From positions 62,001-126,000 of the forward strand of contig OY253663.1 in NCBI GenBank assembly GCA_958009055.1: 64,000 nt of DNA. Direction: 5' to 3'. The stretch is from Choricystis sp. odSpoLacu1. Its lineage: Eukaryota; Chlorophyta; Trebouxiophyceae. This document shows, piece after piece, positions 55,494 to 64,000 of the stretch. Both the position numbers and the translations under genes were made by a program. How positions within the stretch are numbered: position 1 is the first letter of the stretch; every line of letters begins with the position of its first letter. The notes under the pieces were generated by a model that ran no database searches, was not told the origin of the DNA, and was given only the letters and a program-made list of their open reading frames with translations.

Positions 55494-58182
55494 CTACAGC
55501 TTGAGCTCGGCCAGCCTCGCCCCCGCGCCCCCCACGCCCCCCCCCCACGCGCGCGCGCGTGCTGTCCCAATACCTTTCCACTCCTGGATCCCCCGCCTCC
55601 CCCACCTCCCTCCCCGCCAGCTTGGCCAGGGCGGTGACGTCGGCGGGTTTGATGGCGGCACAGCCGTCGGCGACCAAGTCTAAATAAGCGTTGACGACGT
55701 CCACGTGCAGAGCGGCAGCCTCGGCCGCGGCCCCAGCGGCCGCGCGCCCGCCGCGCCGCGCGGCGGCCGCCTGGGTGGACGCCGCGGCGGCGGCTTTCAG
55801 GGCGCGTTGGAGGCAGGTGAGAGCCTTTTTGCCGTCGCGGGATGGGGGGGCGGAGGCGTCGCCATCACCCGCCTTCCGCTCGGGCTGCCAGTGCACACGA
55901 GCCGCGGCCAGCAGCGCGCGACACTGGTCCGCCCGCCTCAACAACCGCCCCGCACACGCGCCCAGCTTGTGGGCCAGCGCGTCCCGGGAGTCGGGGGCCA
56001 GGGAGGAGGCGCGGGCCAGGGCGCCGGCGAGGGTGCCCAGGGCGGCGCGCTCCGCGGCGGAGTCGGGCAGGCCTTCCTCAAACAGCGCGAACGCTTGTTC
56101 GTACGCGTCATACGCGACAGGCTCCAGCGCCGCGTGGTCCCCCGCCACGCAGGCCACCGCGGTGTGCAGGCCAAGGCCGAGGGCGGGGTCGGCGTCCGCC
56201 ACGGCGGCCGCAACGCGGCCGGCAAACTGGAGCGCGCCCGCGGCGGTCGCGGGCCCCGCCCCCGGCTCAGCCGGGGGCGGGGCGCCGCCCTCGCCCCCGC
56301 CCACAGCGCCGGCGGTCAAGCAGCGAGCCGCCACGCTCACGGCTGAGAAGGCGAGCGGGGGCAGGAGGCGTGGGGCCGACGATGGCGGCGCAGAGGCGGC
56401 CAGCGCGGTGTGTGCCGCCCCCAGCGCTGCATAGTGTGCGTCCACGTCGTCCGACCGCAGCCGGTGCACGACGCGGGCGAGCAGGGTGGCGGCGTCGGCG
56501 TCCATTGTGGCGGCGGCGTCGTCGCCACCATCGCCACCGCTCGCCGCCAGCGGCGCCACAAAGCTCAGCAACGCCGCCACCGTCCCCGCGTCCCCCACGT
56601 CGGCGTCGCCGTCCGCGGCGGCGGCCGCGACCGCAGCAGCCGCGTCCCGGCGGGCGGGGGGGGGCAGGGCCGCGGCGAGGCGGGTGAAGCCGTGGGAGAG
56701 GACGCAGGCAGCTGCACCACGCGCCGCGAGCCGCCCCCGCAACAACCCCACCAACGCGTCCGCGCCGTCGGTGGTGGCGGCGGCGTCGACATCGCCACCA
56801 ACGCCGCCGCGCGCTGCGACCGCATCGGCAGCGGCCGCCAGGGCGGCGTCCGCGCGCGTCGCGCCCGCCGCCGCGCCGCCCGTGGCGCCTCCAAACCGCG
56901 CCAATGCCCCAAACAACGCCCCCACGTCGGCGGCCGGCGTGTCGGGACGGGCCGCCACCGCGCCCGCCGCCACCTTGAGGGCGGCGTAGGTGGCGTCCCC
57001 GCGCAGGGCGGCCGCGGTGGCGCTGTCAGCTTCGGCGTCGGCATCGCCGCCCTCCCCCACCGCCGCCGCCGCCAGTCGGTCCAGCAGCGCCCCAAACACG
57101 GCCGCCACGCGGGCGTCGGGCTGCAGGTCGGGCAGGGCGGCCAGGAGGGTGGGCAGGGTGGCCGCGTGAAACGAGGCGGGAAAGGCAGCGACAACCGCTT
57201 GCGTCAAATAGTGTTGCGCGAGGCCGTCGCGGCACGCCACGATGGCGTCCAGCAGGCGGGGCAGCACGGTGGAGGCGTAGAGGGACGCGTCCATGCCGTC
57301 AAGGGAAGACAGCAACGTGACGTGCTTGCCAACCAAGTCCGCGAGCTGGGTGCGCGCGGCGGCCGTCGCGGTCGCGCGCGCGCGGCCGTGCACCCCCATC
57401 CTCACCCACAGCCGGTTGGCGTCGCCGAAGTTTGTGAGCACAAAGTCGGCTGCGGACACTGCATCCTTGGGCAACGCGTCCCGCAGGGCGGTCAACAGGT
57501 GGGCGCGCAGGAAGAGGCCGCGCAGCGGGTGTTGGATGCCACGGGCGGTGTCCCCCACGTCGGCTAAAAGGGCCGCCGCGTCCACCCCCTCCTCCGGCCC
57601 CGCCCTCGCCCGGGCTGCGGCGGCGGCAGCCAGCAAGTACACGCGGGGCAGGACGTTGCCTGCATGCTGCACGGTGGAGTAGGCGTGCGCGTAGGTGCGG
57701 CCGCGCGCGGGCTCGCCCTCGAGCCACTTGCTCAAGCGAGCCACGTGCTGCGTCGCCGTCACGTGCAGGTCGTAGTAGCGGGGAGGGGACAGGGACGAGG
57801 TGCGCAGCTCGCCCAGCAGGGCGGCCGCGTGGCGCAGGGCGTCGTGCAGGTCGCCGGCGTCCTGTAAGGGGGGAAGGTTGGTTCACGAGCGAAAAAAAAA
57901 AAAAAAAAAACACGCAATCCCCATCCGTTTCCTCTCTCTCCACCCTCTCTCCTCTCTCACCATCGCTTTGTCCATGTAGTACGCCGCCCGCTTGACCGAC
58001 GCCCGCGCGTCGGCCAGCCAGCGGTCCTCGTCGCTGGGGGAGGTGTCGGCCTGTGTGGAGGGAAGGGATGGGGATGGTGTGAGAGAGATGCGTTGAATAG
58101 ACGCGCCCACACCGCTCCCACCCGTGCGAGCTGCAGCCGTGTGTCCGCAGGTGTGACAGCGGGGGTGGGGGAGGACGCACCA
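55494..58182 (-). CDS. VPS35: Retromer subunit VPS35
   Basis: Cargo-selective core of retromer. Exon 3 55494-57861, exon 2 57961-58050 (ADTSPSDEDRWLADARASVKRAAYYMDKAM), and exon 1 is probably the start codon alone (58180-58182) split from exon 2 by an intron with donor GTGCGT. About 820 residues. Family text: LRHAAALLGELRTSSLSPPRYYDLH, VQHAGNVLPRVYLL, GIQHPLRGLFLRAHLL (the VPS26-binding PRLYL and HPLRGLFLR motifs), FVLTNFGDANRLWVRM, CRDGLAQHYL, ADQCRALLAA. The open frame runs to 55264, but a better end, ARLAELKL-stop at 55494, lies in another frame after a C10 run near 55541-55550, suggesting an indel. Confidence 0.9.
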
Positions 58183-58376
58183 TGTCTTTTTTTCGACGGG
58201 GAAGCGCGGACGCCCGCGCGAAGGAACGAAGTGTGAAGGAAAAAAAACACACAACGCCGAGTCTTTTGTTGGCATCTGGCTGCGCGTGTGGGGCTTGTGT
58301 GCCACACCGTCACCTCCCCCTGAACCAGGAGGGCGCCTCGCCTTGTGCAACACGCAGGCGAGGGGGTGTGGCAGCC

Positions 58377-58977
58377 ATGCCCAAGCCGACGGTTGAAGAG
58401 GTGCGAAGACTTGTGCCGCCCTCCCTCTCTCCCTCCCCCACGGGGCGGCCGCCCCGACGCCTGCGGTGCCTGCACGCGCGCGTGTGTGTGTGCGTGTGTG
58501 TCTGCCAGAGACGGGGAGGCAAAAAAAACCAACCCCCCCTCCCTCCCCTCACCCCTCCAGCCTCCCTCCTCCCCCGACGGCGACACCCTGTCCGCCGCCG
58601 CCCCCCCCCTCCCCACCACCCCGGGCGCCGGCCGCCTCGACCCCGCCTCCCTCCTGCCCGACCGCGCCATCGCGGACGTCCTGGCGTCGCTGGACCCGTC
58701 CGCGAGGCTGGCCCCCGACGCGGGCGCGACGCTCACGCGCGTGGCTGCCGATTTCGTGTCCTCTGTCCTCGACGCTGCCCTCGCCTCCACGGCAGCGAGG
58801 CGGGGGGACATGCTGACCGCGTCCGACGTGGCGGCCGCCGCCGCGGTGGGCTGGAACGTGCGCGCCCCGGGAGGGGGGCCCGACGCGGTGCGCCCTTACC
58901 GCCGGCGCCCGCCGTCGGCCGCGCACGCGGCGCGGTCGGCCGCGGTGGCGCGCGCGGTGGAGGACAAGGGAGGGTGA
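58377..58977 (+). CDS. TAF12: Transcription initiation factor TFIID/SAGA subunit TAF12
   Basis: Histone-fold subunit pairing with TAF4 in TFIID and with ADA1 in SAGA. Exon 1 58377-58400 (MPKPTVEE), intron 58401-58560 (donor GTGCG), exon 2 58561-58977; 146 residues. The H2B-like histone fold runs about 45-115: LLPDRAIADVLASLDPSARLAPDAGATLTRVAADFVSSVL and MLTASDVAAAAAVGWNVRAPG, aligning with the family's WNMWIPG. The following VRPYRRRPPSAAHAARSAAV matches the RPYKK-AHKQR tail of TAF12. The start is the least certain part. Divergent with VPS35 (194 bp), convergent with SEC13. Confidence 0.85.
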
Positions 58978-59099
58978 ATGTGATGTGTGTGTGTGTGTTT
59001 CTGTTTGTGTGGGGCGTTGTGTAAAAGTCCCCCTCTCCCTTTTTTTTTCTTTCCTCTTTTTGTTGTTATCTCAACCACCCCCCACCTCTCTCCCTCCTC

Positions 59100-60335
59100 T
59101 CACTGCGCCACCCCCGCGGGCGCCGTCACCTGCTCCCACGCGCCATCCACCGACTCCTTCCACAGGGTGACGTCCCCCTTGCCGTCGGTGGCGGCCAGCA
59201 CGCCGCCCGAGAGCGACCACCCCACCCTCCACACGGGCGCACCAAAATCGTGCAGCAGGGTGGGGGCCGACCACCCCGCCCCAGGCGCCGCCTCCGCCCA
59301 GATGAAGACGCGGCCGTCCTGGCCCGCGGTGGCCAGGGTGGCGCCCCCCGAGCAGGCGGCGAGGGCGGGCGCCCACGCGACGTCGCGCACCCAGTCTCCG
59401 TGCGCGGTCAACGGCGCCCCGTCCGGCGTCCAGCGGCCGTCGCCGCCGCGCCGCCACACGCGGGCGGTGCCGTCGCAGCCAGCGGTGGCGAGGCGAGCCT
59501 CGGTCGGCGGCGCCCACGCGACCGCCAGGGCGCCGCCCGGGTGGGCGCCCTCAATGGCGTCCCGGGCCCAGGCGCCGGTGGCGGGGTCGCCAGTGGCGAT
59601 CGACACACTGCCGTCTGACGAGGCAGCCGCCAGCGCCAACCCCAGTTCAGGCGGCGCAAACGCCACCGCGTTGACGGAGGCGGCGTGGGAGGCAGCATCC
59701 GCGGCGCGCGCCCAGCCGCGGGAGGGGCCGTCGTCGCGCCAGAGGGCGACGCGGCCATCGAATGACGCGGACGCGAGGAGCGACCCAAACTGGGGGTGGG
59801 CCCAGGCCACCGACCAGACGGGGCCTTCGTGACCGGCCAGTTCGGCGAGCTGGGTGACGGCGTCGCCGGCGACGTCGAAGACCTGTGGTGGTGGTTGTGT
59901 GGGTGGGAGGAGGCATTCGATCGAAAAAACGGCGTCGCGGTTTCTTCCTCCCCCCTCTCTCTGTCCCTCTCCTCACCTTGACCAGGCGATCGCTGGAGCA
60001 GGTGGCCAGGCGGCGGCCGTAGTAGTCCAGCTGGGCGTCGTGAATCTGGGGGGGGTGGGAGAAGCGATGAGAGCCGATGCGCGCGAACAAAAAAACACTC
60101 GCGCTGCGTTTGGTGCCGCGCGCACACCACTTTGTCTCTCTCCTCCCCTCGCACACGTCAGGACCCAGAGCCAGGACGCAGGCGTGTGTGTGAGTGTGTG
60201 TCCCAAACGGGGCGCCCACGGCAGCGCACACACACACGTGTCTGCTCCCTCCCCCCCCCCCCACACACTCTCTGCCTCTCTCACCGTGTCGGCGTGCCCC
60301 GCGTCGAACGAGGTGGACGCGGTGGCGGTGGCCAT
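59100..60335 (-). CDS. SEC13: COPII coat / nuclear pore protein SEC13
   Basis: WD40 protein of the COPII outer cage and the nuclear pore Y complex. Exons 60285-60335, 59977-60045, 59100-59882; phase 0 joins give HADT|IHDAQLDYYGRRLATCSSDRLVK|VFDVAGD, the canonical SEC13 start. 300 residues, the usual size. Repeats: GHEGPVWSVAWAHPQFGSLLASASFDGRVALW, ASVNAVAFAPPELGLALAAASSDGSV, AVAWAPPTEARLATAGCDGTARVW, WVRDVAWAP, and a final DGKGDVTLWKE. Head-to-head with mL46 (179 bp). Confidence 0.96.
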
Positions 60336-60514
60336 CGTGTGTGCGAGTGAGGGGGCGCTCGGCCGTGCGATGGGGAAGCAAACGAAAAGAAAAAAACAAC
60401 GCTCGCGCAGAGTGCGAGCCAAACTTGTTTTCATTGGGAGCCGACGATCGGCGCCCTCCCTCTCGCGCGCCCTCCTCTTTGTACCACGCACACACACGCA
60501 CGTACAACTACACA

Positions 60515-61205
60515 ATGCGGCGAGCCACGCCCTCCCTCCTGGCTGCGGTCGCCGCCGCGGCGCGGCGCGCCGCGTCGACGACGGCCGCACCCCCCCCCCT
60601 CTTCGCAGTCACCCTCCTCGAACGCCTGCCCGTCGTCGCCCCCGAGCCTCCGTCCTGGGCGGCTGCCGCGTCTGCGTCTGCTGCTGAGAGGGCGGCTGCC
60701 ACCCGGCGGGCGTTGCCCGACCTCGCGCCGTCCAACGACGACGACCGCCCCTCTGCCGCGGGCGGCGGGTGGGAGCCCGCCCCACGGGTCACGCCCGCTG
60801 ATGAGGGCGGGGACATGAGCTCCCTGGCGCGGGCGCTGGACAGGCGCCTGTTCATGGTGGTGAGGCGGGGGGGGGGGGTCAACAGACGCAACCACCCTGC
60901 TCCCCTCCTCCTGCCACACGGGCGACGAACCCATGCGGGCCGCCGCCGAGCGCGCCCTGGCAGATGCAGTGGATAACTACGACGCCTACTTTGTGGGCAA
61001 CGCGCCCGCGGGCCATGTGGCGGGGGGGGCGCCTGAAGACGGGTCTCTGTTTTTCCATCGAGCCCAGTTGGTGGGTGGGGGCGCCCCCTCCCCCAAAGAT
61101 GCAGGCGCACAGTTGGAGTGGTTGACGGTTGACGAACTGGTGGCCGCGGTTGGGGGGGAGGAGGGGGAGGGGAGTGTGGGGCGGCTGCTGCGGCGGATGC
61201 TGTGA
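60515..61205 (+). CDS. MRPL46: Mitochondrial ribosomal protein mL46 (one frame slip)
   Basis: Nudix-fold protein of the mitochondrial large ribosomal subunit. N-terminal presequence MRRATPSLLAAVAAAARRAAS, then FAVTLLERLPVV, LARALDRRLFMVVRR, and, in another frame, TTLLPSSCHTGDEPMRAAAERALADAVDNY, YFVGNAPAGHV, SLFFHRAQLV, QLEWLTVDELVAAVG. The frame changes in a run of 12 G at 60866-60877; removing one G joins RRGGG to the downstream text. About 229 residues. A 26-nt intron would be the only alternative and is implausibly short. No Nudix catalytic box, as normal for mL46. Confidence 0.82.
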
Positions 61206-61587
61206 GAAGGGGGGAGAGCAAAAAAGTCGTGTTGGTGTTATGCATCCAAAACATATGTTTTTTTGTTTCACACAATCGGGGAACAGCGGATAGGTCACAA
61301 ACGCAGGAAGGGAAGGAAAAGAAAAACAGGCCACCGAGGGGGAGGGAGAAGGGGGAAGGCGCGCGCGACACAGGCGACGCCAGCCCCCGAGCGCCTCGTT
61401 CGTTGGGCAAAACTCGTTGGGCAAAAGAATGTAGTGTGTGACACGCACCATCTCACACAGACACACAAAGGGACAACCACGTCAAGACATGACATGGAGG
61501 GGGGGGGGGGGGGCATGCACACAAGGAGGCAAAGAAAAACAGAAAACGAAAACGTCACCCCGCCACACAAGAACCCTCTCCCTCCCC
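61206..61587. other. Convergent spacer mL46 / ABCG transporter
   Basis: 382 bp holding both 3' untranslated regions. Includes a run of about 15 G at 61499-61513 and a purine-rich stretch around 61300-61350. No gene or RNA structure was recognised. Confidence 0.5.
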
Positions 61588-63795
61588 TCACCGCCGCGCC
61601 TTGTACAGCGTGCGCAGCGCGATGTAGGACGCCACGTGGAAAAACGCCAGGGAGCCAATCAACGCGCCAAAGCAGGTGCCCAGCGAAAAGTTAAAGTCCC
61701 AGAATTTCAACGCGTCGGCGCCCGTGTACACAAACTGGCACGACTGCCCATCCATCGCTTGCTGGCGAGTCGCGTTGGCATTGTTGACCAGGGAGTCGAT
61801 CTCTTTGTCGGTGGCGCCCAGCATGCCGCCCGACAGGCAGTTGTTGGGGACGCCTTGGTAGTTGTCGGGGGTGAGCTCGTTGATGGCGAGCCCTTGCAGC
61901 GCAAACCGCGGGTACGACAGGTACGACATGTAGCGCAGCATTTTGAAGGGCACCTCCGAGATGCGGATGTAGAAGCCGCCCAGCAGGATGGACAGGGAGA
62001 CGTAGGCGATGGCCAGGACGTAGGCCACGTCCTGGTTGGGGGTGAGGTACACGGCCAGCACCATCATCTGGACGGCGCACAACCCCTGCAACGCTTGCAG
62101 CACGCCATAGATGGCCACGTTCTTGACCCTGTTGGTGAGGGCGGCCAGGCCGTAGGCGCAGTAGCCGCCGACGAGGGTGTTCAAAATGATGAAGGGGGCG
62201 GCGGCGAGCGAGTGCGCGGTGTAGTACGCGCAGGGGTGGTAGAGCCCCGCCGCCACGTCGGCAGCGTAGAAGGCGCGGTCTGCCACGTACAGGCTCATGT
62301 AGCAGAAGGGGAGCAGCTCGAAGATCATCATGGTGAAGAACAGGACGGCCAGGCGTTGGAAGACGGTGGTCGGGCCGGGGGAGAGGGCCACAAACACCGC
62401 CCCCGCCAGTGTGCCCACCCACGTGGACAGCAGCAGCCTCGACGACACGTCCGTCGGGTTGCGCAGCTGGGCCAGGGAGGAGCGGCGCAGCAGGACGAGG
62501 AACTGGGTCCAGTACGAGGAAGGGTAGCGGTGGGCGAGGCGCTTGCGCGCGGCCGCGCGCGCGCGGGCAGCGGCTTTGTCTTGTTCTGTCAGCGGCGCCC
62601 CGTTTGCGGGCTTGAAGTCGACCAGAGACGCGGCGGACGCGACGTGGGCCAGGACGCCGCCGCCCGCGGACGAGGGGCGGGGTGGTTTGGCGCCGCCGGC
62701 CGTCGCGAGCGCAACCAGCGCCGCATCCGTCGAATCCTCCAGCGTCGTCCCCGCCCACGCGGTGGCCGCCGCATCCACATCCTCCACCGTCGTCATGGAG
62801 CGGGCGGCAAAGGAGGCCGGCTTGGCAAAGCCGACGGACACCAGGTCCATGAGCCAGTCCGAGACGGCGCCGTCCCTCAGCGCGTTGTACTCGTAGCCCA
62901 GCGTCCTGTCAAACCAGGTCGCCGCCTGGTCGGGCGCCCCAAAGAACAGTTGCCGCCCTTCAGACAGGACGCACACCTTGTGGAACATGTCCCAGATGGC
63001 TTGGCGGGGTTGGTGGATGGTGGCGATCACGGTGTGCCCCCCCGCCGCCAGTTTGGCCATGTGCTCCATGATGTTGTAGGCGGCGAACGAGTCGAGGCCG
63101 GTGGTGGGTTCGTCCAGGAACAGGATGGAGGGGAGGGCGACGAGGGAGCAGGCGATAGTCAAGCGGCGGCGTTCACCACCAGACAACCCACGCACTGCTT
63201 GCCCCGACGGCAGCAGGCCGCCGACGGCCGTGCTGGCAGCCCTCGCCAAGCCCATGGCATCCAGCACGGCCTCGATGCGGGAGGCGAGGGCGCGGGCGGG
63301 GGTGCCGCGCTCCGCGCGCAGCCGCGCGTGAAAGTGCAGCGTCTCCGCGGCCGACAGCGTCGGCACAAACACATCCTCCTGGGCCACGTACGCGGACACA
63401 CGCTTGAAGGTGCGCCCCACGGGGCGGCCGTGCATCAGCACCGAGCCGGAGAGGCGGCCCGTGGTTTTGCGGCGCGCGAGCATGTCGAGGAGGGTCGACT
63501 TGCCCGCGCCCGACGGGCCGACCAACGCCGCGAGCTCGCCAGGGACGACCGCGCCCGCGGTCGGGTGCAGAATCGTCTTGTGCGCGCCCGACTTGGCGTC
63601 CAGGACGGCGCACGAGAGGCCGGCCCACGCGAGCTCAGCGGGCGTCGGCGCGCGCAGCGAGTACGACGCGCCGCGCGCCGCGGCTTCATCAGCCGAGTCG
63701 GTGGCCCCGGGGGCACCCCCCGGGGCGGCGCGCAGGGAGGGGGGCAGGGCGGCGCTGTTGGCGGGGGTCCAGCGCTCGGCGCAGTAGCAGGAGGT
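61588..63795 (-). CDS. ABCG-family half-transporter (5' exon outside or unresolved)
   Basis: Membrane exporter, nucleotide-binding domain first and membrane domain second. This exon encodes at least 735 residues; an acceptor at 63796-63797 shows that earlier exon(s) lie to the right, possibly past the window edge. NBD: Walker A GPSGAGKST, signature LSGGERRR, Walker B ILFLDEPTTGLDS, H-loop IHQPR. Membrane part: about six hydrophobic segments (LLSTWVGTLAGAVFVAL, LAVLFFTMMIFELLPFCYM, VAYVLAIAYVSLSILLGGFYI, FGALIGSLAFFHVASYIAL). A Cys pair (SCYCAERW) at the start recalls the Cys-rich N-terminus of the plant ABCG24/28 group. Substrate unknown. Confidence 0.92.
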   Translation of the reverse strand, partial: TSCYCAERWTPANSAALPPSLRAAPGGAPGATDSADEAAARGASYSLRAPTPAELAWAGLSCAVLDAKSGAHKTILHPTAGAVVPGELAALVGPSGAGKSTLLDMLARRKTTGRLSGSVLMHGRPVGRTFKRVSAYVAQEDVFVPTLSAAETLHFHARLRAERGTPARALASRIEAVLDAMGLARAASTAVGGLLPSGQAVRGLSGGERRRLTIACSLVALPSILFLDEPTTGLDSFAAYNIMEHMAKLAAGGHTVIATIHQPRQAIWDMFHKVCVLSEGRQLFFGAPDQAATWFDRTLGYEYNALRDGAVSDWLMDLVSVGFAKPASFAARSMTTVEDVDAAATAWAGTTLEDSTDAALVALATAGGAKPPRPSSAGGGVLAHVASAASLVDFKPANGAPLTEQDKAAARARAAARKRLAHRYPSSYWTQFLVLLRRSSLAQLRNPTDVSSRLLLSTWVGTLAGAVFVALSPGPTTVFQRLAVLFFTMMIFELLPFCYMSLYVADRAFYAADVAAGLYHPCAYYTAHSLAAAPFIILNTLVGGYCAYGLAALTNRVKNVAIYGVLQALQGLCAVQMMVLAVYLTPNQDVAYVLAIAYVSLSILLGGFYIRISEVPFKMLRYMSYLSYPRFALQGLAINELTPDNYQGVPNNCLSGGMLGATDKEIDSLVNNANATRQQAMDGQSCQFVYTGADALKFWDFNFSLGTCFGALIGSLAFFHVASYIALRTLYKARR

Positions 63796-64000
63796 CTGAG
63801 GAGGGTGGGTGGGGTGGGTGTGTGGTTGAGGAGAGGGGGGGGAGCGTTGCGATGTGTCGTCTCGCCGGTTCGCGCGCTCGCCAGAGTGCCTCGCCCCCCT
63901 CCCCCCTCCAACTCCCCAGCCCACGCCACCCAGAACACGTGCCCGCGCATCGGTGGTGGGCGTGCGGGGAGGGGAGAGCGAACAGCGTGTTGGGGGCCAG
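63796..64000. other. Upstream intron/5' part of ABCG gene
   Basis: The first bases leftward form a normal pyrimidine-rich 3' splice site on the minus strand. The donor and previous exon could not be placed with confidence within the remaining sequence. Confidence 0.4.

Noticed and set aside
55510..55573. A terminal VPS35 intron (GTATTG to GAG)
   Set aside because: The donor is weak, the sequence is G-rich rather than pyrimidine-rich, and it is shorter than all others.
60857..60886. A 26-nt intron to explain the mL46 frame change
   Set aside because: Far shorter than any intron here and without a pyrimidine tract; a one-base G-run indel is simpler.
1..64000. tRNA, rRNA or other structured RNA genes
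   Set aside because: I looked in the gaps by eye and found no cloverleaf with conserved T-loop and anticodon arms; a covariance search would be needed to exclude them.
1..64000. Transposons or viral insertions
   Set aside because: No transposase, integrase, reverse transcriptase or terminal repeats were recognised.

Overview
The window is nuclear DNA from a compact, very GC-rich eukaryotic microalga. Genes are split by short GT-AG introns (mostly 70-240 nt, donors usually GTGAG or GTGCG, pyrimidine-rich 3' ends). Many encode eukaryote-only proteins: SmE, Rpn13, MCTS1, NAF1, NF-YA, Elongator subunit 1, Pol delta p66-like subunit, VPS35, SEC13, TAF12. A zeta-carotene desaturase shows a plastid lineage. 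An algal-type [FeFe]-hydrogenase without N-terminal ferredoxin domains, an organelle gyrase B, a golgin-84-like protein and a type I polyketide synthase all fit a green alga, though I cannot fix the species from sequence alone. TGA is the usual stop codon.

Layout. 0-6 kb: 3' part of a polyketide synthase gene (runs off the left edge) and an Ala-rich solenoid protein, both on the minus strand, separated by a repeat-bearing spacer. 6-13 kb: golgin-84-like, ribonucleotide reductase small subunit, a second Ala-rich repeat protein and an NDUFAF7/MidA-type methyltransferase, all plus. 13-26.7 kb: SmE(-), gyrase B(+), protein phosphatase inhibitor 2(-), Rpn13(-), MCTS1(+), NAF1(-), PPIL1-like cyclophilin(+), NF-YA(-), zeta-carotene desaturase(+). 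26.9-37.5 kb: ELP1(-), POLD3-like(+), a small mitochondrial-looking membrane protein(-), hydrogenase HydA(+), oxysterol-binding protein(+). 37.6-47 kb is a more accessory stretch: a disordered protein(-), a broken BAHD-like acyltransferase(-), a histidine-phosphatase protein(+), a secreted IPT/propeller protein(+) and a truncated copy of it. 47.5-55 kb: an Ala-rich protein(-), a monoglyceride-lipase-like hydrolase(+), and two secreted head-GIN-like proteins flanking a third Ala-rich solenoid protein. 55-64 kb: VPS35(-), TAF12(+), SEC13(-), mitochondrial ribosomal mL46(+), and an ABCG half-transporter(-) that runs off the right edge.

The genes are mostly unrelated housekeeping functions; no operon-like pathway is visible. 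Orientation alternates strongly, so that many neighbours share short divergent promoters or convergent 3' ends. A recurring feature is that otherwise intact conserved genes switch reading frame once inside GC-dinucleotide or G/C homopolymer runs (polyketide synthase, solenoid B, NF-YA, oxysterol-binding protein, acyltransferase, IPT protein twice, VPS35 C-terminus, mL46). Sequencing or assembly indels are the simplest explanation for most. Two in-frame stops are base substitutions at conserved or expected sense positions: TGA for the invariant Trp of phosphatase inhibitor 2, and TAG near the start of the acyltransferase.
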